Assembly (NCBI GenBank): GCA_944325315.1
Contig: CALVAA010000009.1
Coordinates: forward strand, 32,848-96,847
Length of the DNA: 64,000 nt
Reading direction: 5' to 3'
Source: Candidatus Gastranaerophilales bacterium
GTDB lineage: Bacteria > Cyanobacteriota > Vampirovibrionia > Gastranaerophilales > Gastranaerophilaceae
The notes below the pieces were generated by a model. That model made no database searches and had not been told where the DNA came from. It was given only the letters and a program-made list of their open reading frames with translations. The position numbers were made by a program, and so were the translations under genes. Position 1 is the first letter of the stretch; each line of letters starts with the position of its first letter. Positions 51,517-59,093 of this stretch are shown here, piece after piece.

Positions 51517-52560
51517 TTATCCTTTAATAACTTTATTTAGACCTTTAGGTTTATCGACGTTTCTTTTTAATTTAATCGCAATTTTAAGCGCCAAAAGCTG
51601 AGTTACTATAATCATGCTTATAATTGAAGCTATTTTTGAGTTGCTTTTAGGAAATTTAATTAAAATATCGCAATTATAATCCTCATACACATCTGATATC
51701 ACTATGGATTTTGTTTTATAGGTTGATAATATTTTCTCAAGCATTTTTAATTCAAAAGCACTACAGTCGCTTGTTAAATACACCAAAAAAGCATTTGATT
51801 TATTTAATAGCGCAAAATGTCCGTGAATAAATTCACCCAAAGGATAAGAAGAAGTGTTAATATAGCTGGTTTCTTTGATTTTTAAAGCAGCTTCTCTTGC
51901 CATGGCATAATAATAATTAAAACCGCATATAGAAAGACCTCTTTGACCGGATACAAATTTTGCGGCCAAATCAATGTTATCACAATCCTTAAGGGTGTTT
52001 TCAATATTTGATAAAATTCTGTAAACATTTTTTGTTTCATCACCGATATCAATATGTTTGTTTTGAGCTATTCTCAATGCAATAAGCCATAACATTATAA
52101 CGGAAGCCGAAAATGTCTTGGTAGCAGCAACAGCAAGCTCGCATCCTGCGTGGATATCAAATTTATAATCAGCAAGCTCGTACATTTTTGACTGAACATT
52201 GTTTGTAATTACCAAAGTTTCAGCAGAGGTCTTTTTTACTTTTTCCATAGCTAAAACAGTGTCAGTGCTGTTACCTGATTGACTTATGAAAATATAGAGT
52301 GTTTCGGAATCAAAATTATCAAAGGGAGAATTTGCAATTTCAGAAGCAAATTCTACTTTTGCATCAATTTTTGCTATGTTTTGAAAAAAATATTTCCCGA
52401 ACAATGCAGCATTATAAGAAGACCCGCTTGCGATTAATTCAATTCTTTTAATATTCAAAGGAATATCTATTAAGACGCAATAGTTAACAATGTAGTTATT
52501 AATTAAATTCTCAATAATTTTTCCTTGAGAATTAATTTCATCTTCCATCAAATAAGTCAT
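51517..52560 (-). CDS. SIS-domain sugar isomerase (GlmS isomerase-like, no amidotransferase domain)
   Basis: Two SIS domains resembling the isomerase half of glucosamine-6-phosphate synthase: IASGSSYNAALFGKYFF, FISQSGNSTDTVLAM, HAGCELAVAATKTFSA and the C-terminal ALKIKETSYINTSSYPLGEFIHGHFAL. The N-terminal glutaminase is absent, as in FrlB/AgaS-like deglycases and isomerases; the substrate is an amino- or amadori-type sugar phosphate (inference). The frame opens at 52650 inside hemW. I choose ATG 52560 (347 residues), 6 bp after TATAAT and matching the family N-terminus; ATG 52566 is an alternative. Confidence 0.85.
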   Translation of the reverse strand: MTYLMEDEINSQGKIIENLINNYIVNYCVLIDIPLNIKRIELIASGSSYNAALFGKYFFQNIAKIDAKVEFASEIANSPFDNFDSETLYIFISQSGNSTDTVLAMEKVKKTSAETLVITNNVQSKMYELADYKFDIHAGCELAVAATKTFSASVIMLWLIALRIAQNKHIDIGDETKNVYRILSNIENTLKDCDNIDLAAKFVSGQRGLSICGFNYYYAMAREAALKIKETSYINTSSYPLGEFIHGHFALLNKSNAFLVYLTSDCSAFELKMLEKILSTYKTKSIVISDVYEDYNCDILIKFPKSNSKIASIISMIIVTQLLALKIAIKLKRNVDKPKGLNKVIKG

Positions 52561-52566
52561 ATTCAT

Positions 52567-52574
52567 ATTATAAT
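52567..52574. promoter_or_regulatory. Symmetric -10 box shared by two divergent leaderless genes
   Basis: The palindrome ATTATAAT contains TATAAT on both strands. The plus -10 (52569-52574) ends 6 bp before the hemW ATG at 52581; the minus -10 (52572-52567) ends 6 bp before the SIS-gene ATG at 52560. Neither gene has a Shine-Dalgarno sequence. Clear -35 boxes are not visible. Confidence 0.5.
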
Positions 52575-52580
52575 TTAAAA

Positions 52581-53666
52581 ATGATAAATTGTGTCTATAT
52601 TCACATACCTTTTTGCAAAAAAAAGTGCAATTATTGCTCTTTTTGCTCATTTAACGGGCTAAAATATAAAAAAGAATATATTGACGCTCTTGTTAAGGAA
52701 ATTAAATTTTTTTACAAAGAAGAGCCATTAAAAACCCTCTATTTTGGCGGCGGAACTCCTTCTTTATTGGAAATAAAGGATATTGAAAAAATATTAAGTT
52801 GTTTTAACTACAGTTCAAATACGGAAGTTACGTTTGAATTTAACCCAACCGATATCACAAAAGAAAAAATTATTAATTTAAAAAAACTCAATGTGAACAG
52901 ACTAAGCATTGGAGTTCAAAGTTTTGATGATGATATTTTAAAAGCAATAGGCAGAAACCACAATTCGAAAGATATTTTTCAAGCAATAGAGGTTATAAAA
53001 AACGCCTGTCTCGATAATTATAGTATTGATTTAATCTATGGCCTTCCGAATCAGGATATAAATCATTGGATTGATACTCTTGATAAAGCAATTAGTATAA
53101 AACCGAAGCACATTTCTCTATATGGACTAAAAATTGAAGAAGGAACATACTTTTATAAAAACCCGCCTAAAAATATTGCGAACCTCGATATTCAGGCTGA
53201 AATGTATGAAATTGCAGTTAAAAAATTGAAAAAAGACTTTATTCATTATGAATTTTCCAGCTTTGCGGCTGAAAAAAAATATATCTCACTACATAACAGT
53301 ACCTATTGGAAGCTTAATCCTTATTGGGGCTTTGGTTTAAGTGCAAGTGGCTTTATAGAGAATAAAAGATATACAAACACTTTTAATTTTAAACACTATT
53401 TAAATCACCCAACAGAAAAAAACTATCAAACGCTGACAAAACAAAAACTCCTGGAAGAAGAAATTTTTCTCGGCTTACGAATAAACGAAGGCATAAATTT
53501 TGAATACCTTAACAAAAAATACAACATTGATATTTATCAAAAATATAGACAGGTGTTTGAAAAATTTATAGATTTAAAGATGATTAAAAAAACAAAAAAA
53601 GGAGCTAAATTAACCCTAAAAGGAGTACTTGTTTCAAATCATATTTTATGCGAATTTATTGAATAA
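52581..53666 (+). CDS. hemW: HemW-like radical SAM protein
   Basis: A 361-residue member of the HemW/HemN family. YIHIPFCKKKCNYCSFCSF carries the CxxxCxxC cluster with the extra Cys, then LYFGGGTPSLL, EFNPTD, RLSIGVQSFDDDILKAIGR, DLIYGLPNQ, SLYGLKIEEGT and the C-terminal winged-helix domain. HemW is now regarded as a heme chaperone rather than a coproporphyrinogen oxidase; activity here is inferred. It is divergent from the SIS gene, sharing a -10 box. Confidence 0.9.
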   Translation: MINCVYIHIPFCKKKCNYCSFCSFNGLKYKKEYIDALVKEIKFFYKEEPLKTLYFGGGTPSLLEIKDIEKILSCFNYSSNTEVTFEFNPTDITKEKIINLKKLNVNRLSIGVQSFDDDILKAIGRNHNSKDIFQAIEVIKNACLDNYSIDLIYGLPNQDINHWIDTLDKAISIKPKHISLYGLKIEEGTYFYKNPPKNIANLDIQAEMYEIAVKKLKKDFIHYEFSSFAAEKKYISLHNSTYWKLNPYWGFGLSASGFIENKRYTNTFNFKHYLNHPTEKNYQTLTKQKLLEEEIFLGLRINEGINFEYLNKKYNIDIYQKYRQVFEKFIDLKMIKKTKKGAKLTLKGVLVSNHILCEFIE

Positions 53667-53680
53667 TTTTTGTTACAAAA

Positions 53681-53709
53681 TTGCAAACACATTTTAAATA
53701 AACTAAAAT
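53681..53709 (+). promoter_or_regulatory. Promoter for a leaderless mRNA of the 117-residue protein
   Basis: TTGCAA (53681-53686), 17 bp, TAAAAT (53704-53709), then 6 bp to the ATG at 53716; no ribosome-binding site. The best-formed example of this geometry in the window. Confidence 0.6.
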
Positions 53710-53715
53710 TTTAAT

Positions 53716-54069
53716 ATGAGTTTAAAAAATACATATAATCCAAAAAGATGGTATGATACAAAACCATACACCGGTGAAGTTTTAAGCATCTTAAAGCAGC
53801 TTTCACTGCAATCACACTATGATATTGCAAGAGAGGTTTTAAAGATTATTGAAGTTATAAAACAAAACTCAAGAGAATTAGATAACCCTCCATTAAGTCT
53901 TGGTGTAGATAGAGTTGTAGGATTATTTTCCCAATCATACAAAAGAAGATGGTATGATAAAAATCTTCCGATAAATCGAATTTTTAAAAGCGCTTCAAGC
54001 TTGCAAGATGATGATTTTCAAAATATAATGCAAGGTATGTTTACAAGTTTGAAAGACGAAAATGGATAA
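53716..54069 (+). CDS. Hypothetical protein, 117 residues
   Basis: A small basic helical protein without recognised domains. It starts MSLKNTYNPKRWYDTKPYTG, and a second R-R-W-Y-D appears near residue 77 (SYKRRWYDKNLPIN), suggesting an internal repeat of an R-W-Y-D motif. No membrane segment. It overlaps the zinc-ribbon gene by 8 bp and is followed by dxr. A regulatory or adaptor role is conceivable, nothing more. Confidence 0.7.
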   Translation: MSLKNTYNPKRWYDTKPYTGEVLSILKQLSLQSHYDIAREVLKIIEVIKQNSRELDNPPLSLGVDRVVGLFSQSYKRRWYDKNLPINRIFKSASSLQDDDFQNIMQGMFTSLKDENG

Positions 54070-54379
54070 TAGCCAAAAACAAATAATCGAAGATATGCAA
54101 AATGTTGTTCATCAAATGAAAATTGATGATATAGAAGAAAACCCCGAAAGCAAATTTGAAATGTTTACATGTAGCGCTTGTGCTAAGGATGCACCTTTAG
54201 CCGGTTCTATTCAATATTCAAAATATAGACTCTGTAATGATTGCGTTCTTTTATATGAACTTTCTTTAAAATTAAACAAAATTAAAGATATTAATGAATT
54301 TATTGAAAAAACAGAAGATTTAAGACTAAATGAGATGTGTAATTTTATAAAACAAGACAGTTTAAAAGAAAAAAATTAA
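54062..54379 (+). CDS. Small protein with a CxxC...CxxC zinc-binding motif
   Basis: A 105-residue protein with Cys37-x2-Cys40 and Cys58-x2-Cys61 (FTCSACAKDAP...RLCNDCVLLY), a treble-clef or ribbon-like zinc site flanked by acidic helices. It could bind nucleic acid or a protein partner. It overlaps the 117-residue gene by 8 bp and ends 2 bp before dxr, so the three form one translationally coupled unit. No family name recognised. Confidence 0.7.
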   Translation: MDNSQKQIIEDMQNVVHQMKIDDIEENPESKFEMFTCSACAKDAPLAGSIQYSKYRLCNDCVLLYELSLKLNKIKDINEFIEKTEDLRLNEMCNFIKQDSLKEKN

Positions 54380-54381
54380 TT

Positions 54382-55524
54382 ATGGAAAACATTACAATTT
54401 TAGGCTCAACCGGATCAATAGGTACACAAACTCTTGAAGTAGTTGAAAAAATATCAAACGAGTTTAGAGTTTATGCGCTGTGTTGCAGAAAAAATATAGA
54501 CCTTTTAAAAAAACAGATTGCAAAATATAAGCCTGAGGTTGTATGTGTTGAATCCTTTGAAGATAAAAAAGCGCTCGAAAACGAATTCAGAAACACAAAA
54601 GTATTATTTGGCTCTGAAGGGATTCTGGAGCTTGCTAAAGATAAAAAAACAGATATTTTAGTTGCTGCAACCAGCGGAATAGTCGCAGTTAGGGCAGTTA
54701 TAGCTGCCATTGAAAACAATATTAAAGTAGCGCTTGCTAATAAAGAAACTCTTGTTATGGCGGGCGAAATTGTAATGAAAAAAGCAAAACAGTTTAACAC
54801 TCCGATAATTCCGATTGATTCGGAGCATTCTGCGATTTTACAGTGTTTAAACACATTTAACAATCCTTACGCCAAAAGGCTTTGGATAACAGCTTCAGGC
54901 GGACCTTTTTTAAATAATACAAGAGAAGAAATGAAAAACTTTAGCGTGACCGATGCTCTTAATCACCCCCGTTGGTCAATGGGCAAAAAAATTACAGTTG
55001 ATTGTGCTACTCTTGTAAATAAAGGCTTAGAAGTAATTGAAGCACACCATTTATATAATTTTAACTACGATAATATTAAAGTAGTAATTCACCCTCAAAG
55101 CATAGTACATTCGTTTGTTGAATATATTGACGGGTCTTTTTTAGCTCAAATGGGAGTTCCATCCATGCATATTCCGATTCAATATGCTCTTTTGTATCCA
55201 AAACGTTTTGAAGGAATCAAAACAAACAGTTTTTGCCCGTTTGGAAAAACATTAGAATTTTTAGAAGCCGACTTTGAAAAATTTCCTCTTTTAAATTTAA
55301 CAATTGAAGCAGGTAAACAAGGCGGAATTTTGCCTGCAATTTTAAACGCAGCAAACGAAGAAGCTGTTTATAAATTTCTGAATAAAGAAATTAAATTTTT
55401 AGATATCGAAAAGATTGTTTTCGAACAAATAGAAAAAGCTCAAAATATTATCAATCCGACTTTAGATGAAATTTTTGAAGCGGATAAAATTACAAGACAA
55501 AAAATAAATTTGATAAAAGCTTAG
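54382..55524 (+). CDS. dxr: 1-deoxy-D-xylulose 5-phosphate reductoisomerase
   Basis: Second step of the MEP isoprenoid pathway. NADPH motif ITILGSTGSIGTQTLEVV, LANKETLVMAG, PIDSEHSAILQCL, TASGGPFLN, HPRWSMGKKITVDCATLVNKGLEVIEAHHLY, IHPQSIVHSFVEYIDGSFLAQMG and LNAANEEAV are all present; 380 residues. It has no ribosome-binding site of its own and begins 2 bp after the preceding stop (coupling). Its TAG shares TTAG with the convergent secA stop. Confidence 0.97.
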   Translation: MENITILGSTGSIGTQTLEVVEKISNEFRVYALCCRKNIDLLKKQIAKYKPEVVCVESFEDKKALENEFRNTKVLFGSEGILELAKDKKTDILVAATSGIVAVRAVIAAIENNIKVALANKETLVMAGEIVMKKAKQFNTPIIPIDSEHSAILQCLNTFNNPYAKRLWITASGGPFLNNTREEMKNFSVTDALNHPRWSMGKKITVDCATLVNKGLEVIEAHHLYNFNYDNIKVVIHPQSIVHSFVEYIDGSFLAQMGVPSMHIPIQYALLYPKRFEGIKTNSFCPFGKTLEFLEADFEKFPLLNLTIEAGKQGGILPAILNAANEEAVYKFLNKEIKFLDIEKIVFEQIEKAQNIINPTLDEIFEADKITRQKINLIKA

Positions 55525-58157
55525 CCTTCGCTGTTTTCAAAAACCTGTACACCAAACTTGGCCCTAAACAGATGTCTTATTGTTTCTGATTGAATTTCAG
55601 CCATTAGGGCATTAAAAAGATTATATGCTTCTTTTTTATATTCAATTAAGGGGTCTTTTTGTCCGTATGCAACAAGTCCGATTGAATCTTTTAACATGTC
55701 AATATTTCCCAAATGGTCAATCCATTTAGCATCAACCACTTGTAACAAAATGTCTCTTTCGATGTGTCTTACAATATTATCATCTCTAAAAGCTTCTTGC
55801 TTTACAAAATCATCTCCATAGTATTTAGACATTACTTCATTAAAATTGTCTACGGTGTCAACTTCAAACTGTTTATAACAATTTGAAGCTATATTTTTCA
55901 ATTTTTCTGAAATATCTAAAGCCCTTAAATCTTTAATATCGTCTGTTTTTATTTTGTCTTTTGACTGCGGAAATACGCTTACAAATTCTTTAGTAAGCAT
56001 TACCAAATCATCATGGACATATTCCATAGGAGACATATCTTTATTAATATATTGAGATATAATTCTGTCTACTTCTTTTTGCATCATAAATTGAATATCA
56101 GAAGACAGATTCTCTCTTTCCAATACCCTTCTTCTTTGGTGATAGAATTTTTCTCTTTGAATATTCATAACATCGTCATACTCCAGAACAGATTTTCTTA
56201 TATCAAAATGATATGTTTCCACTTTCTTTTGAGCTGATTCGATTTGACGTGTTATAAGAACATTTTCAATAGCGGTATCATCATCAACATTCAACATTGT
56301 CATTAATTTTGCAATTTTTTCTCCGCCAAATATTCTCATTAAATCATCTTCAAGGGATAAAAAGAACTTTGTAGACCCCGGATCACCCTGGCGGGCTGCA
56401 CGACCTCTTAACTGGTTATCAATACGACGGGACTCATGGCGCTCTGTTCCGATAACATGTAAGCCGCCCAATTTTACAACTTCGTCGTGCTCTTTTTGAG
56501 TAATTTCTCTTGCACGGTTTAATGCTTCATCTTTTAATTGCTCATAATTTGGCGTGTCTTTTGTAATGCCTTTTTTATCTAATTCTTCTTTAGCTAAATA
56601 CTCAGCGTTACCACCAAGAAGAATATCCGTTCCTCTTCCTGCCATATTTGTTGCAATGGTAACAGCCCCGAGTCTTCCTGCTTGAGCTATTATGTAAGCT
56701 TCTTTTTCGTGGTGCTTAGCATTTAAAACATTGTGTTTTATTCCCATTTTTGTTAGCAGTTTTGATAAGTATTCAGATTTTTCAATTGAAATTGTACCGA
56801 CAAGAGTAGGTCTTTTTAATTTTTGCATTTCTGCGATTTCTTTTGCCACAAATTCATATTTCTTTTCTTTTGTTTTATAAATAACATCAGGATAGTTAAT
56901 TCTTATATCATTTTTATTGGTTGGAATCTGTGTAACGGGAAGATTATAAATTTTACCGAATTCAGCCTCTTCAGTCATGGCCGTTCCGGTCATGCCCGAG
57001 AGTTTCGGATACAGTCTGAATAAATTTTGAAATGTAATAGAAGCCAATGTTTGAGTTTCATCTTGAATTTTAACCCCTTCTTTAGCTTCAATTGCCTGAT
57101 GAAGTCCTTCCGACCAACGTCTTCCTTCCATTATGCGTCCTGTGAATTCATCAACAATCATTACTTCGTTGTTTTTAATTACATAATCAGTATCTTTCAC
57201 AAAAAGCTCTTTTGCCTTTAGCGCTTGTAAAAGGTAGTGAGCATATTGGGTTTTCATATCAAAAAGTTCATCAACTTTTAAAAGCTTTTCAGCCTTCAAA
57301 ACACCGTCTTCGGTGAATATTATATTTTTATTTTTTTCATCAACCTCATAATCTTTATCTTTTTCAAGCAATGGTGCTATTTTTGCCATTAGTTGATAGG
57401 TTTGAGCAGATTTTTCCAAACGCCCTGAAATGATTAAAGGAGTTCTTGCTTCATCTATTAAAATTGAATCAACTTCATCTATGATTGCATAGTTATAAGG
57501 ACGCTGCACAAGAGAATTCAAATCAGAAGCCATATTGTCTCTTAAATAGTCAAATCCGAATTCATTGTTTGTTCCGTAGGTTATATCACACCTGTAAGCT
57601 TGCTGTTTGTTTTCGTAGCTGTTGTATTCACCGCTTGATAAAATTACACCAACGGAAAGACCCAAAAATTCGTAAATTTTTCCCATCCAGTCTCTGTCAC
57701 GCTTTGCAAGGTAATCATTAACCGTAATAACGTGAACCCCTTTTCCTGTTAAGGCATTTAAATATGCAGGCAGCGTTGCAACAAGAGTTTTTCCTTCACC
57801 GGTTCTCATTTCTGCTATATGTCCCTCATGAAGAAAAATGCCGCCTATTAATTGAACGTCAAAATGTCTTAAATTTAAAACTCTTTTACCGGCTTCCCTG
57901 ACTGTTGCAAAAGCTTCCGGAAGGATTTCATCCAGCGCTTGTTTTTCCAGGATTCTATCTTTTTTGATATCCTCAGAAGTCGGTCTTTTGGATAAAATTT
58001 CTCTAAATTCATTTGTTTTTGCTTTCAATTCATCATCACTTAATTTTGAAAATTCTTCTTCAAGAGCGTTAATTCTATCAACAATAGGCATAATTCTGTT
58101 GATTTTTCTAACATTAGGGTCTTTAAAAATTTTCAAAAGTATATCTATAAATGCCAT
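55521..58157 (-). CDS. secA: Preprotein translocase ATPase SecA
   Basis: An 878-residue motor of the Sec pathway. Walker A region GEGKTLVATLPAYLNAL, DEVDSILIDEARTPLIISG (Walker B), preprotein cross-linking domain, TGTAMTEEAEF, TNMAGRGTDILLGG, GRAARQGDPGS, and a helical scaffold to EAYNLFNALMAEIQSETIRHLFRAKFG. It ends without the zinc-binding SEC-C tail found in many SecA proteins, which is common in some lineages. GAGGAT precedes the ATG. Confidence 0.97.
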   Translation of the reverse strand: MAFIDILLKIFKDPNVRKINRIMPIVDRINALEEEFSKLSDDELKAKTNEFREILSKRPTSEDIKKDRILEKQALDEILPEAFATVREAGKRVLNLRHFDVQLIGGIFLHEGHIAEMRTGEGKTLVATLPAYLNALTGKGVHVITVNDYLAKRDRDWMGKIYEFLGLSVGVILSSGEYNSYENKQQAYRCDITYGTNNEFGFDYLRDNMASDLNSLVQRPYNYAIIDEVDSILIDEARTPLIISGRLEKSAQTYQLMAKIAPLLEKDKDYEVDEKNKNIIFTEDGVLKAEKLLKVDELFDMKTQYAHYLLQALKAKELFVKDTDYVIKNNEVMIVDEFTGRIMEGRRWSEGLHQAIEAKEGVKIQDETQTLASITFQNLFRLYPKLSGMTGTAMTEEAEFGKIYNLPVTQIPTNKNDIRINYPDVIYKTKEKKYEFVAKEIAEMQKLKRPTLVGTISIEKSEYLSKLLTKMGIKHNVLNAKHHEKEAYIIAQAGRLGAVTIATNMAGRGTDILLGGNAEYLAKEELDKKGITKDTPNYEQLKDEALNRAREITQKEHDEVVKLGGLHVIGTERHESRRIDNQLRGRAARQGDPGSTKFFLSLEDDLMRIFGGEKIAKLMTMLNVDDDTAIENVLITRQIESAQKKVETYHFDIRKSVLEYDDVMNIQREKFYHQRRRVLERENLSSDIQFMMQKEVDRIISQYINKDMSPMEYVHDDLVMLTKEFVSVFPQSKDKIKTDDIKDLRALDISEKLKNIASNCYKQFEVDTVDNFNEVMSKYYGDDFVKQEAFRDDNIVRHIERDILLQVVDAKWIDHLGNIDMLKDSIGLVAYGQKDPLIEYKKEAYNLFNALMAEIQSETIRHLFRAKFGVQVFENSEG

Positions 58158-58367
58158 ATTTAATCATCCTCAAGTCGTACTTACCAAATATTATCACAAA
58201 AAAATATTTTTTAATATAAAACTGTAGGGTTATAATAAAATTTTGAATTTTTTATTTGTTAATTTTTATCAAGAAAATTTTTAAAGAATATCAAGAAATT
58301 ACACTTCATGGTTTTATAAAATACATAAATAACAATTATAGCACAAAATAATAAAAAGGAGAAAAAA

Positions 58368-58985
58368 ATGAACATTTCAAAAGTTATCACCGGGGTTACG
58401 GAAAAGATTAGCAAAAATAGTAGTAGTAATGCAGCTAAAGAATTATTTAATATTAGCGCAAAAAAATTAGCAAATCCTGATGATATAATGAAAGCAATGG
58501 ATATTGAAAGCCTTGCTGCAAAAGCTACTTTGTCAACAAAAAATCTCAATGGTAAAGCTGAAGAATTAGCTAATAATATTTTCATAAAAAAAATTAGCGA
58601 AATAACTGATGATACAATAAATTTGTCAATAAAAAAACTCAAGGGTGGAGTTAATACTTTACAATTAAGTCCAAATCTTTCAACAGCAAAAACTCTTGCA
58701 AAAGAAGGAGTTATATCCGGAGGATTGGATGCAAAAAGTGCCGTTAATGGTGCAAAAGCAACAATGAACGCCACAAAATTAAACAATAAAATTAAAAGTG
58801 CAAAAGAAAGCGCTAAAGTTTTTATTCAAAACGGAAAAACTAAAAGCGAAATAAAAGCGGCGCAGGAAGAATTAAAGGCCAATTTAAATAAAAAATACGG
58901 CGAAAAAATTAAAGCTCGACAACTTGCAAAAATTAAACAAGAATATACTCAAAGAGAACTGGATAAGCTAAATAAATTATTATAA
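58368..58985 (+). CDS. Hypothetical helical protein, 205 residues
   Basis: Low-complexity Lys/Ala/Asn/Ser-rich helical protein with no recognised family. The N-terminus (MNISKVITGVTEKISKN) is similar in style to those of the 31056 and 39204 proteins; the C-terminal ~70 residues are a Lys/Glu/Gln coiled coil. No signal peptide or membrane segment. AAGGAG lies 7 bp before the ATG and a strong terminator follows, so the gene is probably real and monocistronic. Confidence 0.7.
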   Translation: MNISKVITGVTEKISKNSSSNAAKELFNISAKKLANPDDIMKAMDIESLAAKATLSTKNLNGKAEELANNIFIKKISEITDDTINLSIKKLKGGVNTLQLSPNLSTAKTLAKEGVISGGLDAKSAVNGAKATMNATKLNNKIKSAKESAKVFIQNGKTKSEIKAAQEELKANLNKKYGEKIKARQLAKIKQEYTQRELDKLNKLL

Positions 58986-59004
58986 ACTAAAATTTAATTT
59001 AATT

Positions 59005-59037
59005 AAAAAAGACTGTTATAATATAACAGTCTTTTTT
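59005..59037. terminator. Rho-independent terminator
   Basis: AAAAAAGACTGTTAT / ATAACAGTCTTTTTT with a tiny loop, A- and T-tracts on either side. It separates the helical hypothetical from ileS. Confidence 0.9.
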
Positions 59038-59093
59038 AATTAAAAATTTTTATTGTATAATTTTTTTATAAATACTATATTACGAGGATTAAA

